Numbered from the stretch's first letter, positions 1 through 7,407 are shown. The stretch is DNA of 16,744 bases from CAVQGF01 sp045807945 (GCA_045807945.1 JBJMGI010000051.1:1-16744); one strand, 5' to 3'. The notes: generated from the letters alone by a model not told the origin. Program-made: numbers and translations.

Positions 1-2
1 AC

Positions 3-2867
3 CCTGCTTTCACTCGGACCCGCTACGGCTTGACGCTGGGCGGACCGATCAAGAAAGACAAGACTTATTACTTCCTCGCGTGGGAAGGTACGCGGCGCAA
101 CGAGAGCGGATTCACCAGCATCGGGCAGAACAACTTCGGGCTTACCAGCTTCGATTACGGCGCTAACAGCTGTGGCGCTCCTGCCGGATTTGCTCCAAAT
201 ATCCAAGTAACTCCGGAGCAGTCTGCCTTTCTGACTGCAGCGGGCCCGGGACCCCTACAGTGTGTCTACGCTGAATTCATGGGCACCGCCAGCGCAAATG
301 CTCTGAACGGCAGCCAGATCACGCCGTTGGTGCCGTTCGGATTCATCGCTCCCGGACCGACTTTTGCCAGTTCAGGCGCGAGCAATCCGGGCTCGTTCAT
401 GGCGTTGAACTCGCTGGTGGGAAACTACCCCATCACCGAAAAGACTGACATCGTTTCCGTAAGGTTAGACCATAAGATCAACGATGCCCATAGTCTCTCG
501 TTCCGCTTCAGCGGGACACCGAGTTATGTAAGCGGCATTCAGGTAAACGGGCAAAACCAGGTGTTGGGGCAGAACTCCTTCTCGCGTACATCGACGCAAG
601 ACTTCACTGACCTGGATCTGACGGCAGCGCATCTTTGGAACATCAGCCCCACCCAGTTGAACGAGCTGCGCTTCCAGTACGCTCACCGCCGGCTGGGTTA
701 CGATCCGTCGCGCATGGGCGACACCGCTGGCGACTCCGACACGCTGCCGGATGGGCAAGGTGTAGCGATCAATATCCCTGGTTTTGCTTTCTTCGGTCGC
801 GAACCTTTCAGCTTCGTGCACCGCACCGAAGCGCGCTATCAGTTCGTGGACAACTTCACCTGGAGCCATGGCAAGCACACAATGAAGATGGGTCTGGACG
901 TGAACCATCTTCCGATCGACGCGAATTTCGCGCTGAATTTTGGTGGGCTATATAACTTCGGCAGCTTGTCTGCTACGGCACTGAACCCAGCTTTCGCGGG
1001 GGCACCTTCTGTGAGCCCGATCCAGGCGTACGGCCTCGGCCTACCGCAGGTGTTCGTGCAAGGCGTGGGCAATCCACACGATTCGTTCGCCAACAACACT
1101 ATGGGCCTGTACTGGCAGGACACGTGGCGGGCGATGCCACGGTTGACGGTGAACTTCGGCCTTCGCTATGACGCGGAATTCACGCCGGAATTCAAAGCAG
1201 TCAATGCACTTTCGCAGACCGCGCAAGACAAATTAGGGATCACACAGGGCCTTCCGCGTGACCTCGACAACATCGCCCCGCGCTTCGGCGTGGCTTGGGA
1301 CCCATGGGGTGACGGCAAGACTGTAGTCCGCGGTGGCTGGGGCATCTTCTTCGACCATCCACTGCTCGGACTGGCGTTCGACTCAGATATTGCGGACGGC
1401 TCGCAGGCGCCGCAGTTAGCGTTTTTCGGAGGTTCGCCCAACCCCGGCTGCTCGCCCACGGGCGCGAACCTGAACGCCGCCAACCTGTTCCAAGGCATCT
1501 TTAACTCAAGCTGCTTGGGGAATCCCCCAGGTTCGGCTAATTTCGGGTTCTTGCCGAACGAACAACGGTTCGATGCGGGAGCGGCCAATTCTGTCTTTGT
1601 GAACCAGAACTATCTGGCAAACGGTGTGCCGCTCTCGGTACAGCCGTTCGGTTTTCCGGTAGCGAAGAACTTCCAGTACGCGTACTCGCACCAGTTCAAT
1701 CTCGCGTTTGAGCATGAGTTCCCGAAGAATTTCGTTGTGAGCTTCAGCTACAACGGAAATCTGGGACGCAAACTGAACCGGCCGATCAACGCCAACCCGG
1801 TGAACACGGAAGCGCTGATCACGAACTGGGAGCGCGCGCTTGCTGACCCATCATCAAACACCACCGTGACTACAAATCCGTTAGCCGTGGGATCTACCGG
1901 AGGAGCTCCCTGCGGCACGGGCGCTGGTTTCCTTGGTCCATGGATCAACGCCTCGCTGGTCAGCTTTTTCCGCGGCAACGGAGGCATTAACCCCTCCTCG
2001 TTCCCTCCGCTCCTGGCAGCCTGCGCCCCAATCGCGCAACTGCTGGGAATCTCGAATCAGAACGTTCCCTTCAGCGACATGATCGCAAACTACTCCAGCG
2101 GTGAGTCGAGCTATCACGGACTGACCACCACCATCCGCAAGGCGATGAGCAATCATTACGAGTTCAGCCTGTCACACACCTGGTCGCACGCGATCGACGA
2201 CTCGACCGACTTGCAGTCGCTGCTGGCTCCGCAAGATAGCCGGTTCTTGAAAGACGAGATTTCCAATTCGATATTCGATCAGCGGCATCGCGTGATCCTG
2301 ACTGGTGTTTACCAGAGCGGTGAGGTGGGCGCGAGCGGTTCGGCGAAGCACGCCATCTTAAGTGGCTGGACGGTCGCCCCGGTGCTGGAGTGGAGCTCGG
2401 GACGTCCCTTCAACGTTCTGACTGGTTCAGACAACAACTTCGACCTCAGCTCGAACACAGATCGTCCTCTGATCGTACCCGGACCTGGGGTTAGCAACTG
2501 CGGTGATGCTGCGGTTCAATCCATCTACTCGCCGACGGGGTGGATCCAGCCGGCGTGCTTCATCGACGCCGATGCCGCGACCTGCGTTGCTGGGTGCGGG
2601 ACCGTTGATGGAATTCCGCACCTGCCACTCCGCGGTGACTTGGGACGCAACGTGGGGCGCAAGCCGTTCACCATCTTCAACGATCTCCGGGTCGCCAAGC
2701 ACTTCAAGGTGACGGAGCGCTTCGGACTCGATGGCATGGTGGACGTCTTCAACGCCTGGAACCGGCTGAATGTGTCCGATGTCAACGTATTGTGGACTGA
2801 CGCCGGCAAACCGACCGCGTCATTCGATCCGCGCCAGATCCAGTTCGGACTAAAGTTGAGCTGGTAA
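3..2867 (+). CDS. TonB-dependent receptor, Oar-like, 3' part (5' end outside window)
   Basis: Outer-membrane beta-barrel receptor, probably for TonB-driven uptake of a large substrate such as an oligosaccharide or peptide; the substrate cannot be read from sequence. The frame is open to the left edge (first full codon at 3), giving about 954 residues. The opening segment reads PAFTRTRYGLTLGGPIKKDK followed by a YYFLAWEG stretch, typical of the end of the plug and start of the barrel in acidobacterial Oar-like receptors. The rest has alternating aromatic/polar strands, and the chain ends in FGLKLSW, a barrel-terminal beta-signal with a final aromatic residue. Family members usually exceed 1000 residues and begin with a signal peptide and a carboxypeptidase-like regulatory domain, so perhaps 150-250 residues lie upstream. 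A strong terminator follows, so this is the last gene of its unit. Family call is firm; substrate unknown. Confidence 0.9.
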   Translation, partial: PAFTRTRYGLTLGGPIKKDKTYYFLAWEGTRRNESGFTSIGQNNFGLTSFDYGANSCGAPAGFAPNIQVTPEQSAFLTAAGPGPLQCVYAEFMGTASANALNGSQITPLVPFGFIAPGPTFASSGASNPGSFMALNSLVGNYPITEKTDIVSVRLDHKINDAHSLSFRFSGTPSYVSGIQVNGQNQVLGQNSFSRTSTQDFTDLDLTAAHLWNISPTQLNELRFQYAHRRLGYDPSRMGDTAGDSDTLPDGQGVAINIPGFAFFGREPFSFVHRTEARYQFVDNFTWSHGKHTMKMGLDVNHLPIDANFALNFGGLYNFGSLSATALNPAFAGAPSVSPIQAYGLGLPQVFVQGVGNPHDSFANNTMGLYWQDTWRAMPRLTVNFGLRYDAEFTPEFKAVNALSQTAQDKLGITQGLPRDLDNIAPRFGVAWDPWGDGKTVVRGGWGIFFDHPLLGLAFDSDIADGSQAPQLAFFGGSPNPGCSPTGANLNAANLFQGIFNSSCLGNPPGSANFGFLPNEQRFDAGAANSVFVNQNYLANGVPLSVQPFGFPVAKNFQYAYSHQFNLAFEHEFPKNFVVSFSYNGNLGRKLNRPINANPVNTEALITNWERALADPSSNTTVTTNPLAVGSTGGAPCGTGAGFLGPWINASLVSFFRGNGGINPSSFPPLLAACAPIAQLLGISNQNVPFSDMIANYSSGESSYHGLTTTIRKAMSNHYEFSLSHTWSHAIDDSTDLQSLLAPQDSRFLKDEISNSIFDQRHRVILTGVYQSGEVGASGSAKHAILSGWTVAPVLEWSSGRPFNVLTGSDNNFDLSSNTDRPLIVPGPGVSNCGDAAVQSIYSPTGWIQPACFIDADAATCVAGCGTVDGIPHLPLRGDLGRNVGRKPFTIFNDLRVAKHFKVTERFGLDGMVDVFNAWNRLNVSDVNVLWTDAGKPTASFDPRQIQFGLKLSW

Positions 2868-2884
2868 GGCGTTCGACTAACACG

Positions 2885-2912
2885 AGCCCCGGCATTTCGC
2901 CGGGGCTTTTTT
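2885..2912 (+). terminator. Rho-independent terminator after the TonB receptor
   Basis: A perfect 9-bp stem, AGCCCCGGC (2885-2893) pairing with GCCGGGGCT (2899-2907), encloses the 5-nt loop ATTTC. A run of T (2907-2912) follows. It lies 18 bp past the receptor stop codon. Confidence 0.93.
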
Positions 2913-2989
2913 GTTGGCACACGTCTGGACTTTTTGTCCGTCAAATACGGCATAATGATTGAGAGCTGCAGCTTGATCGCGGGAGACCC

Positions 2990-4798
2990 ATGGACATCAA
3001 GAACGTGAAACCAGTTCTGCTCTTGGCCACCGTCCTGTTGCTCGCGGCGGGCTGCGAGGAGCAGCGTAAGGCGAACACCGCTCCCCCGCCGCAAGCGATG
3101 GCACCTGAGATCACCGCGCCCGCTCCGGAGCCCCCAAAAGTCGAACCGCCGCCACAGCAAGCGGTTGTGCCCGATCCGGTGGATACGACGATTGCTCAAG
3201 CAGAAAAAGAATTCCAAGACGGGCGGGCGAACTATGCGGCTGGACATCTCGACGCCGCCAAGCAGAATTTCGACAAAGCTTTTGAGATCCTCACGCAGGG
3301 GCCGGTCAGCGTCCGCTCGAATGAGAAGCTGAAAAAAGAATTCGACAAGGTGGTCGAGGGGATCAACAGCCTCGAAGTCGAGGCGCTCAAGAAGGGCGAC
3401 GGCTTTACCGAGCAGAAGGCCGAACCGGCGCCGATCGACGAGGCGAACGAAGTCACCTTCCCGGTCGATCCGAATATCAAGGCGAAGGCCGCGGCGGAGC
3501 TGGCGAATACGCACTCCGATCTGCCGCTCGTGATGAACGACACCGTCGCCGGGTACATCAACTTCTATTCCACGCGCGGCCGCGGAACACTCGAGCGCGC
3601 GTTGGTGCGAGCCGGGAAATACCGCGAGATGATCGAGAAGACGTTCCGCGAAGAAGGCGTGCCGCAAGATCTGATTTATCTCGCTCAGGCTGAATCCGGC
3701 TTCCAGCCGCTGGCGCTCTCGCGCACAGGAGCGCGCGGCATCTGGCAATTCATGGCGGGACGCGCGAGCGAGTACGGGATGACGCGCAACTGGTGGCTCG
3801 ATGAGCGGCAAGATCCAGCGAAGGCGACCCGCGCTGCTGCGCGGCATTTAAAAGATCTGTACACGCAGTTCGGGGATTGGTACTTGGCCATGGCTGCGTA
3901 TAACTGCGGTCCCGGCAACGTGCAGGCAGCGGTGCGCCGCACGGGTTACGCCGATTTCTGGCAGCTCTACAAACGCGACGTGCTGCCTCGCGAGACAAAA
4001 AACTACGTCCCCATCATCGTCGCCATGACGATCATGGCGAAGAATCCGGCGCAGTACGGTCTGGAAAATATTTATCCGGACCGGCCGGCGGAAGTGGACA
4101 CCGTTTCCATCGATTATCCCGTTGACCTGCGATTGGTTTCCGAAATCATCGATGTGCCCGCGGAGACTCTGCAGGAGTTCAACCCCAGTCTCTTGAGGAT
4201 GACCACACCGAAGGACGGAACATTCGACCTACGGCTTCCTGCGGGGACTAAAGACAAATATCTCGCGACCATCGCTGCCATTCCGGCCGACAAGCGCGTT
4301 CTGTGGCGTTATCACAAAGTGGAAAGCGGCGAGACGCTCGCTAGCATCGCGAAGAAGTACCACACCACGCCCGCGCAGATCTCGAACGTGAACGGTTTGG
4401 AAGAAGATGACATACAGGCCGAGACGCGGCTGATCATCCCGATGAGCGGCAGCCGCGATTCCGATGGCCTGATCTTCTCGAAGCGGCCAACGCGCTATCG
4501 CGTGCGTCGTGGTGACACGGTGTTGTCAGTGGCGGATGACTTTGGGGTTCCGCCGGAACGCCTGCGCAGATGGAACCGGCTGAAAGGGAATGAGCTGCGC
4601 AAGGGACGCAGCATCGTTATTTATCGACCCGTGGCGGACGGAAGCAAGGAAGCAGCGGCAGCTCCGGTGCGACATCGCGCGCGCCACTCCAAGAAGCCAG
4701 CGAGCGCCAGCGGCACTCCTTCTAAGTCTCTGAAAGGCAGTGGTTTATCGGAAGCGAAGACGCCGCCGGTAAAGAAAAAGAAGACTCCGCAAGGATAG
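2990..4798 (+). CDS. Membrane-bound lytic murein transglycosylase (MltD type), lipoprotein with two LysM repeats
   Basis: Predicted to cleave the MurNAc-GlcNAc bond of peptidoglycan with formation of 1,6-anhydroMurNAc, acting in the periplasm from a lipid anchor. The 602-residue protein starts with a lipoprotein signal peptide whose lipobox is LAAGC (Cys22). A Pro-rich linker (about 31-65) and a helical, TPR-like segment (about 65-135) follow. The SLT domain (about 205-345) holds the catalytic Glu235 in AQAESGFQP, then GARGIWQF and AYNCGPGNV, all hallmark family-1 motifs. Two LysM repeats that bind glycan lie at about 440-485 and 502-546, and the C-terminal tail is Lys/Pro-rich. The start is supported by GGGAG at 2981-2985, four bases before the ATG. 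A CATAAT at 2951-2956 could be a -10 box, but no good -35 pairs with it. It appears to be a single-gene unit. The symbol mltD is plausible but withheld because orthology cannot be tested here. Confidence 0.93.
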   Translation: MDIKNVKPVLLLATVLLLAAGCEEQRKANTAPPPQAMAPEITAPAPEPPKVEPPPQQAVVPDPVDTTIAQAEKEFQDGRANYAAGHLDAAKQNFDKAFEILTQGPVSVRSNEKLKKEFDKVVEGINSLEVEALKKGDGFTEQKAEPAPIDEANEVTFPVDPNIKAKAAAELANTHSDLPLVMNDTVAGYINFYSTRGRGTLERALVRAGKYREMIEKTFREEGVPQDLIYLAQAESGFQPLALSRTGARGIWQFMAGRASEYGMTRNWWLDERQDPAKATRAAARHLKDLYTQFGDWYLAMAAYNCGPGNVQAAVRRTGYADFWQLYKRDVLPRETKNYVPIIVAMTIMAKNPAQYGLENIYPDRPAEVDTVSIDYPVDLRLVSEIIDVPAETLQEFNPSLLRMTTPKDGTFDLRLPAGTKDKYLATIAAIPADKRVLWRYHKVESGETLASIAKKYHTTPAQISNVNGLEEDDIQAETRLIIPMSGSRDSDGLIFSKRPTRYRVRRGDTVLSVADDFGVPPERLRRWNRLKGNELRKGRSIVIYRPVADGSKEAAAAPVRHRARHSKKPASASGTPSKSLKGSGLSEAKTPPVKKKKTPQG

Positions 4799-4831
4799 CA
4801 AGCGGGCCAAGATTCTGGTCAACTTAGCGGT

Positions 4832-4859
4832 TTGACACGCGACGACCGACTGCTATAAT
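4832..4859 (+). promoter_or_regulatory. Near-consensus sigma-70 promoter of the histone-like gene
   Basis: A perfect TTGACA (4832-4837) and a perfect TATAAT (4854-4859) are separated by 16 bp. Transcription should start near 4866, giving a leader of about 65 nt before the ATG at 4931. The perfect hexamers suggest strong constitutive expression. Confidence 0.9.
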
Positions 4860-4887
4860 CCGCGCCGCTGTCAAAAGACGTACAATC

Positions 4888-4912
4888 ACTCCGCTCGGCG
4901 GAGTCCCGCGGG
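4888..4912 (+). promoter_or_regulatory. Leader hairpin of the histone-like gene
   Basis: Inside the predicted leader, ACTCCGC (4888-4894) pairs perfectly with GCGGAGT (4898-4904) around a TCG loop. The palindrome CCCGCGGG (4905-4912) follows directly. There is no T-run, so it is not a terminator; it may stabilise the mRNA or affect access to the Shine-Dalgarno sequence at 4920-4925. The role is inferred. Confidence 0.5.
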
Positions 4913-4930
4913 AAAGCACAGGAGGACGGC

Positions 4931-5341
4931 ATGACGTTCGATGAAAAAGTCCAGTGGTTTGCTCACAACGACGACGACATGGAGGACTTCGGCGATCCCG
5001 GCGGATATAACGAATCGCTCGACAATGAGTACGAGGAAGAGGAAGAAGAAGAGTCGGTCGGTGGCGCCGAAGAGCGTCCCGCGATGAGCGGCGGTGGTGG
5101 AATGGGCGGCGGCATCAGCGAAGCGCCACGCGCGACTGGTGGAGGTGGCGGCGGTGGATCGAGCCGCCCGGCGCGCAAGCCCGCGAAGAAAAAAGCCGCC
5201 AAGAAAGCTGCGAAGAAAAAATCTGTTGGCAAGAAGAAAGCGAAGAAGTCAGCCTCGCGCCGCGGCTCATCCGGCAGCGGAAAGAAAAAGGGTGGCAAGA
5301 AAAAAGGCGGGAAAAAGGGCAAGGCCAAGAAAAAGAAGTAG
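4931..5341 (+). CDS. Histone H1-like Lys-rich protein with acidic N-terminus
   Basis: A 136-residue low-complexity protein in three blocks. Residues 1-48 are strongly acidic, with a run of Glu. Residues about 52-78 are Gly-rich. Residues about 79-136 are Lys/Ala- and Lys/Gly-rich with PAKKKAAKKAAKKK-like repeats, resembling eukaryotic histone H1 tails and bacterial H1-like (AlgP/Hc1-like) proteins. Such tails bind DNA or RNA non-specifically, so a nucleoid-associated role is likely but inferred; the acidic head could mask the tail or recruit a partner. The start is firm: AGGAGG (4920-4925) lies five bases before the ATG, behind a near-consensus promoter. It forms a single-gene unit ended by the hairpin at 5354-5381. 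The acidic-plus-basic layout is unusual for a plain H1 homologue. Confidence 0.8.
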   Translation: MTFDEKVQWFAHNDDDMEDFGDPGGYNESLDNEYEEEEEEESVGGAEERPAMSGGGGMGGGISEAPRATGGGGGGGSSRPARKPAKKKAAKKAAKKKSVGKKKAKKSASRRGSSGSGKKKGGKKKGGKKGKAKKKK

Positions 5342-5353
5342 CCCAAAGAATCA

Positions 5354-5381
5354 AAAAGGCCGCGAGCGATCGCGGCCTTTT
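5354..5381. terminator. Bidirectional Rho-independent terminator between convergent genes
   Basis: A 12-bp perfect stem is formed by AAAAGGCCGCGA (5354-5365) and TCGCGGCCTTTT (5370-5381) around a GCGA tetraloop. The A-run on one side and T-run on the other give a U-tract on both strands. It serves the histone-like gene from the left and the leftward repressor operon, whose last gene stops at 5394, from the right. Confidence 0.92.
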
Positions 5382-5393
5382 ACTTTTGCAGCA

Positions 5394-5615
5394 TCATTTC
5401 TTCCCGTGTACCGCGTTCAGGCACTTGCCGTAGAGCTCCAGCAAGTGCTGCGCGTATTCGTCGGGCTTGCTGGCAGCTGCCGCTGTTCCGAAGCCGGCGC
5501 CGCCGCCGGCGGTCTTGCCATAACCGGTGGTGAGCGCGATGAATCTCATCATGTCGAGCGCGATGTCTTCGTTGCGACGCGCGCCGCCTGCGGTGCTATG
5601 AGTGCTTTCGTCCAT
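5394..5615 (-). CDS. Small hypothetical protein, last gene of repressor operon
   Basis: A 73-residue protein with no recognised domain. It has a charged N-terminal part, a hydrophobic-amphipathic stretch IALDMMRFIALTTGYG, a Gly/Ala-rich linker (TAGGGAGFGTAAAA) and a C-terminal helix EYAQHLLELYGKCLNAV. The chosen ATG at 5615 is preceded by GAGG five bases upstream, a good ribosome site. An upstream in-frame ATG at 5669 would give 91 residues and begins just two bases after the stop of the membrane-protein gene, but lacks a Shine-Dalgarno sequence. It lies downstream of the repressor and membrane protein in the same direction and ends 12 bp from the bidirectional terminator. In this place one expects genes expressed in the lysogen, but no function can be named. 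Confidence 0.6.
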   Translation of the reverse strand: MDESTHSTAGGARRNEDIALDMMRFIALTTGYGKTAGGGAGFGTAAAASKPDEYAQHLLELYGKCLNAVHGKK

Positions 5616-5671
5616 TGTTGCCTCGCTGAATCGTACTGAGATTGTTGGTGCTTCATCGTATTCGTGCATTA

Positions 5672-6064
5672 TCAGTAAGTCGCGCTGGCGTAAAAAAACC
5701 ACCAGCCTAAAGCTATCAAACCCATCGTCGCGGCAGCTTGCAAGCGGGGTTCTCGAGTATTCCAAGCCGCAAGACTGCTGGACACGATGCCTACGAAGCC
5801 ACACAAGAAAGCGACGGAAAACAGCCGCCCAATTGTGGTCTTATGCCCAGAAGCATCGCTGGCGAGTGATCCCACATTGCCGCCGAACGCGGTGTAAATA
5901 ATTGCGAAAACCCACAGAGCTGCGCACAATGAGATCGTGGGCATCGCGATCATCAAGCACATCCGCGAACGCTGCGAGAACTGCCCCCATCTCATTATTG
6001 GGATTGCCCACACGCCGACCGCGATTGCGAACAGCACCCCGGTAACGAGATACCACAACAGCAT
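5672..6064 (-). CDS. Four-helix inner-membrane protein in repressor operon
   Basis: A 130-residue protein with four predicted membrane segments at about 2-24, 36-60, 80-100 and 107-127. Short polar loops separate them; the one between helices 2 and 3 (about 61-79) is longest. No enzyme motif or named family was recognised. Its ATG lies four bases past the repressor stop codon, so it is almost certainly co-transcribed with the repressor from the leftward promoter near 6817-6794 and would be made in the lysogen. Membrane proteins in this position of temperate phages often act in superinfection exclusion or lysogenic conversion; that role is inference from place only. No clear Shine-Dalgarno is seen, consistent with translational coupling. 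Confidence 0.7.
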   Translation of the reverse strand: MLLWYLVTGVLFAIAVGVWAIPIMRWGQFSQRSRMCLMIAMPTISLCAALWVFAIIYTAFGGNVGSLASDASGHKTTIGRLFSVAFLCGFVGIVSSSLAAWNTREPRLQAAATMGLIALGWWFFYASATY

Positions 6065-6068
6065 TGGG

Positions 6069-6785
6069 TTACGTTTCTATCGCCACATGACAGACGCGCC
6101 CGACGATCAAATCAGCATACGTCTTGCCTTCTTCAATAGGAAGTAAGTCTACCGGATATGCCTGGTTGTGTGGACGCAAGACGAGATTATCTCCGCTGCG
6201 TTCAACATACTTGATGGTACAGCCGCCTTCTTTGCGGACAGCGTACATGTTCTGCTCGCCCTTGCGATAGGGCTCCAGGGAATTGTAATGGCGGTCGATG
6301 AGCACCGTAGCACCGGGCAGCAGGCGCGGATACATGCTCATCCCTTCGCGGGCGTCCACCTTCACCATAACGAAGCGGCGCCACTCGCTGCGCGCGCCGA
6401 CCATGGCCGGCCGCAGCCGCTTCAGGAATGACTTCTTGAATTTCAGGATCTCTTTAACCGTCTCGTTGGTCACGAGTGGCTCGCCGGCTGCGATCTGGCC
6501 TTCCACCAACAAAACGTTCTCGAACTCGTCGTCCGATGGGGGCAAGATGCTCGCCCGCTTGTTGACTTCAGTCGGATCGAGCAGATCGAGCACTGACAGG
6601 TGAGCGACTCCGAGCAGGTTGTCGAAGCCCTCGATACTGAGTGAGCGCTTGCGGTTGAGGAAGTTCGAGATGTGCGCCTGCTTGAATCCAGTGAGATCGG
6701 CGAGCTTGAGCCCGGTGATCTCGCCGGCGTCGATGCGCTTCCAAAGCGTCTTGCGCAGATTCTCCTGTAGTGTGCGGACCTTCAT
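6069..6785 (-). CDS. CI/LexA-type phage repressor, HTH plus S24 self-cleaving peptidase domain
   Basis: Predicted DNA-binding repressor of the lytic genes that is inactivated by RecA-stimulated self-cleavage. Of 238 residues, the N-terminus holds a helix-turn-helix of XRE type (about 24-48, LADLTGFKQAHISNFLNRKR). The C-terminal half is a LexA/CI-like S24 domain. The cleavage site is the Ala100-Gly101 bond in GQIAAGEPLV, the nucleophile is Ser150 in EGMSMYP and the general base is Lys192 in TIKYV. All three elements are intact, so it should respond to DNA damage. The ATG at 6785 lies only about two bases from the expected transcription start of the leftward promoter (-10 at 6794-6799), so the message is probably leaderless, like lambda cI from PRM. 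The 16-bp repeat at 6797-6812 overlaps that promoter and suggests autoregulation. It heads a three-gene operon. Confidence 0.9.
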   Translation of the reverse strand: MKVRTLQENLRKTLWKRIDAGEITGLKLADLTGFKQAHISNFLNRKRSLSIEGFDNLLGVAHLSVLDLLDPTEVNKRASILPPSDDEFENVLLVEGQIAAGEPLVTNETVKEILKFKKSFLKRLRPAMVGARSEWRRFVMVKVDAREGMSMYPRLLPGATVLIDRHYNSLEPYRKGEQNMYAVRKEGGCTIKYVERSGDNLVLRPHNQAYPVDLLPIEEGKTYADLIVGRVCHVAIET

Positions 6786-6793
6786 GGGTCATC

Positions 6794-6822
6794 ACTATAA
6801 CCAAAAGATATAAACGGTGCAA
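6794..6822 (-). promoter_or_regulatory. Leftward promoter of the repressor operon
   Basis: On the minus strand, TTGCAC (6822-6817) and TATAGT (6799-6794) are separated by exactly 17 bp. The expected start near 6787 is almost at the repressor ATG (6785). The 16-bp operator-like repeat at 6797-6812 fills most of the spacer. Confidence 0.75.
6797..6812. promoter_or_regulatory. Operator-like repeat, copy 1
   Basis: ATAACCAAAAGATATA matches copy 2 (6890-6905) at 15 of 16 positions in the same orientation. With the flanking T at 6796 it forms an imperfect dyad (TATA and C/G mirrored at both ends). It lies between the -35 and -10 boxes of the leftward promoter, as expected for an autoregulatory repressor site. 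Binding by the 6785-6069 repressor is inferred. Confidence 0.65.
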
Positions 6823-6850
6823 GTGTAATCACGGAAAGGGAATAAAGTGC

Positions 6851-6879
6851 TTGACAGTAGAAGGCGGAGAAAATAAGAT
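6851..6879 (+). promoter_or_regulatory. Rightward early promoter
   Basis: A perfect TTGACA (6851-6856) is followed after 17 bp by TAAGAT (6874-6879). The expected start is near 6886, about 30 nt before the ATG at 6918. Operator-like copy 2 lies at roughly +4 to +19, so a bound repressor would block initiation or escape. Confidence 0.75.
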
Positions 6880-6889
6880 AATCATGTCA

Positions 6890-6905
6890 ATAACTAAAAG
6901 ATATA
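6890..6905. promoter_or_regulatory. Operator-like repeat, copy 2
   Basis: ATAACTAAAAGATATA, 15/16 identical to copy 1 and 93 bp from it start to start. It lies just after the predicted start of the rightward transcript and just before the AGGTGA ribosome site (6908-6913). Confidence 0.65.
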
Positions 6906-6917
6906 GCAGGTGAGACG

Positions 6918-7124
6918 ATGAGCGATGATCCTGCAAGCGAAAACCTCAATTTCCTGGAGATCCGCCGCAAGGTGCGGGATTCCGAACTCTTATCAGCATC
7001 AGTCGAGAAATTACTTTGGCAGGTCCGCTTCAGCGGACGCCTCAATGTAGTGGTGCAGAACGGCCGCGTGCTGCGTTCGGGATACGAAGAAGGGCTGTTC
7101 CGGCGTCGTTCGTCGCGGGAGTAG
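6918..7124 (+). CDS. Small early hypothetical protein (Cro position)
   Basis: A 68-residue hydrophilic protein, the first gene of the rightward transcript. AGGTGA at 6908-6913 gives a well-placed ribosome site. It has a charged N-terminal helix-like half (about 9-36) and a short VVVQNGRVLRSGYEEGL segment (44-60) followed by an Arg-rich end. It occupies the place where lambdoid phages carry cro, but no helix-turn-helix is evident, so I do not call it Cro. A small DNA- or protein-binding early factor is possible. Confidence 0.65.
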   Translation: MSDDPASENLNFLEIRRKVRDSELLSASVEKLLWQVRFSGRLNVVVQNGRVLRSGYEEGLFRRRSSRE

Positions 7125-7192
7125 CCGCAAGTAACTAAATAACAAGACAGGCCGGTCGTGATTCGCGAGTCCTGTGAGGTGCTGCAAGTACT

Positions 7193-7218
7193 GAGCGCCC
7201 GCAGGGCTCTTTTGTTTT
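7193..7218 (+). terminator. Possible weak terminator before the zinc-ribbon gene
   Basis: GAGCGCCC (7193-7200), a GCA loop and GGGCTC (7204-7209) form an imperfect stem with a two-base bulge. TTTTGTTTT follows. It could attenuate the early transcript after the 68-aa gene. It is much weaker than the perfect hairpin at 7921-7945. Confidence 0.4.
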
Positions 7219-7236
7219 GCAATGAGAGGAGAGGAC

Positions 7237-7407
7237 ATGCAAACGGCGGAAGCAACGGTAGAAACAAAGATCGAACTGAAGTATTGCGAAGGCTGCGGCG
7301 CGCTGCAACTGCGCGCCACGGGAAGTGAGCGGGTTTACTGCGTCCCTTGTTGGAAGGTGCTGCGGGAGATGGCGGGCAGCCGCCGTCGCGATCGGAGGCA
7401 AGCATGA
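7237..7407 (+). CDS. Small zinc-ribbon-like protein
   Basis: A 56-residue protein with two CxxC knuckles, Cys17/Cys20 (YCEGC) and Cys35/Cys38 (YCVPC), 15 residues apart, which should bind one zinc ion. A basic C-terminal tail (SRRRDRRQA) suggests nucleic-acid contact. The start at 7237 is chosen because a strong AGGAGAGG (7227-7234) sits directly before it; an upstream in-frame ATG at 7222 lies before that site. Its stop overlaps the next gene's start in an ATGA (7404-7407), so the two are translationally coupled. A role as a partner or accessory of the sigma-like regulator is inferred. Confidence 0.72.
   Translation: MQTAEATVETKIELKYCEGCGALQLRATGSERVYCVPCWKVLREMAGSRRRDRRQA

Noticed and set aside
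2925..2956. Sigma-70 promoter before the transglycosylase gene
   Set aside because: CATAAT at 2951-2956 is a fair -10 box, but no hexamer resembling TTGACA lies 15-19 bp upstream, so it is not listed as a feature.
2525..3847. Long 440-codon open frame on the minus strand
   Set aside because: It lies antisense across the end of the TonB receptor, its terminator and the transglycosylase, both firm genes. Its translation is Arg/Leu-rich and low in family features, as expected for a shadow frame in GC-rich DNA.
4963..5346. Minus-strand frame with Phe and Pro runs
   Set aside because: It is simply the complement of the Lys- and Gly-rich repeats of the histone-like gene.
5341..5393. tRNA or att site at the left end of the phage region
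   Set aside because: The region holds only a bidirectional terminator; no cloverleaf or anticodon arm is visible and no repeat of it was found in the window.
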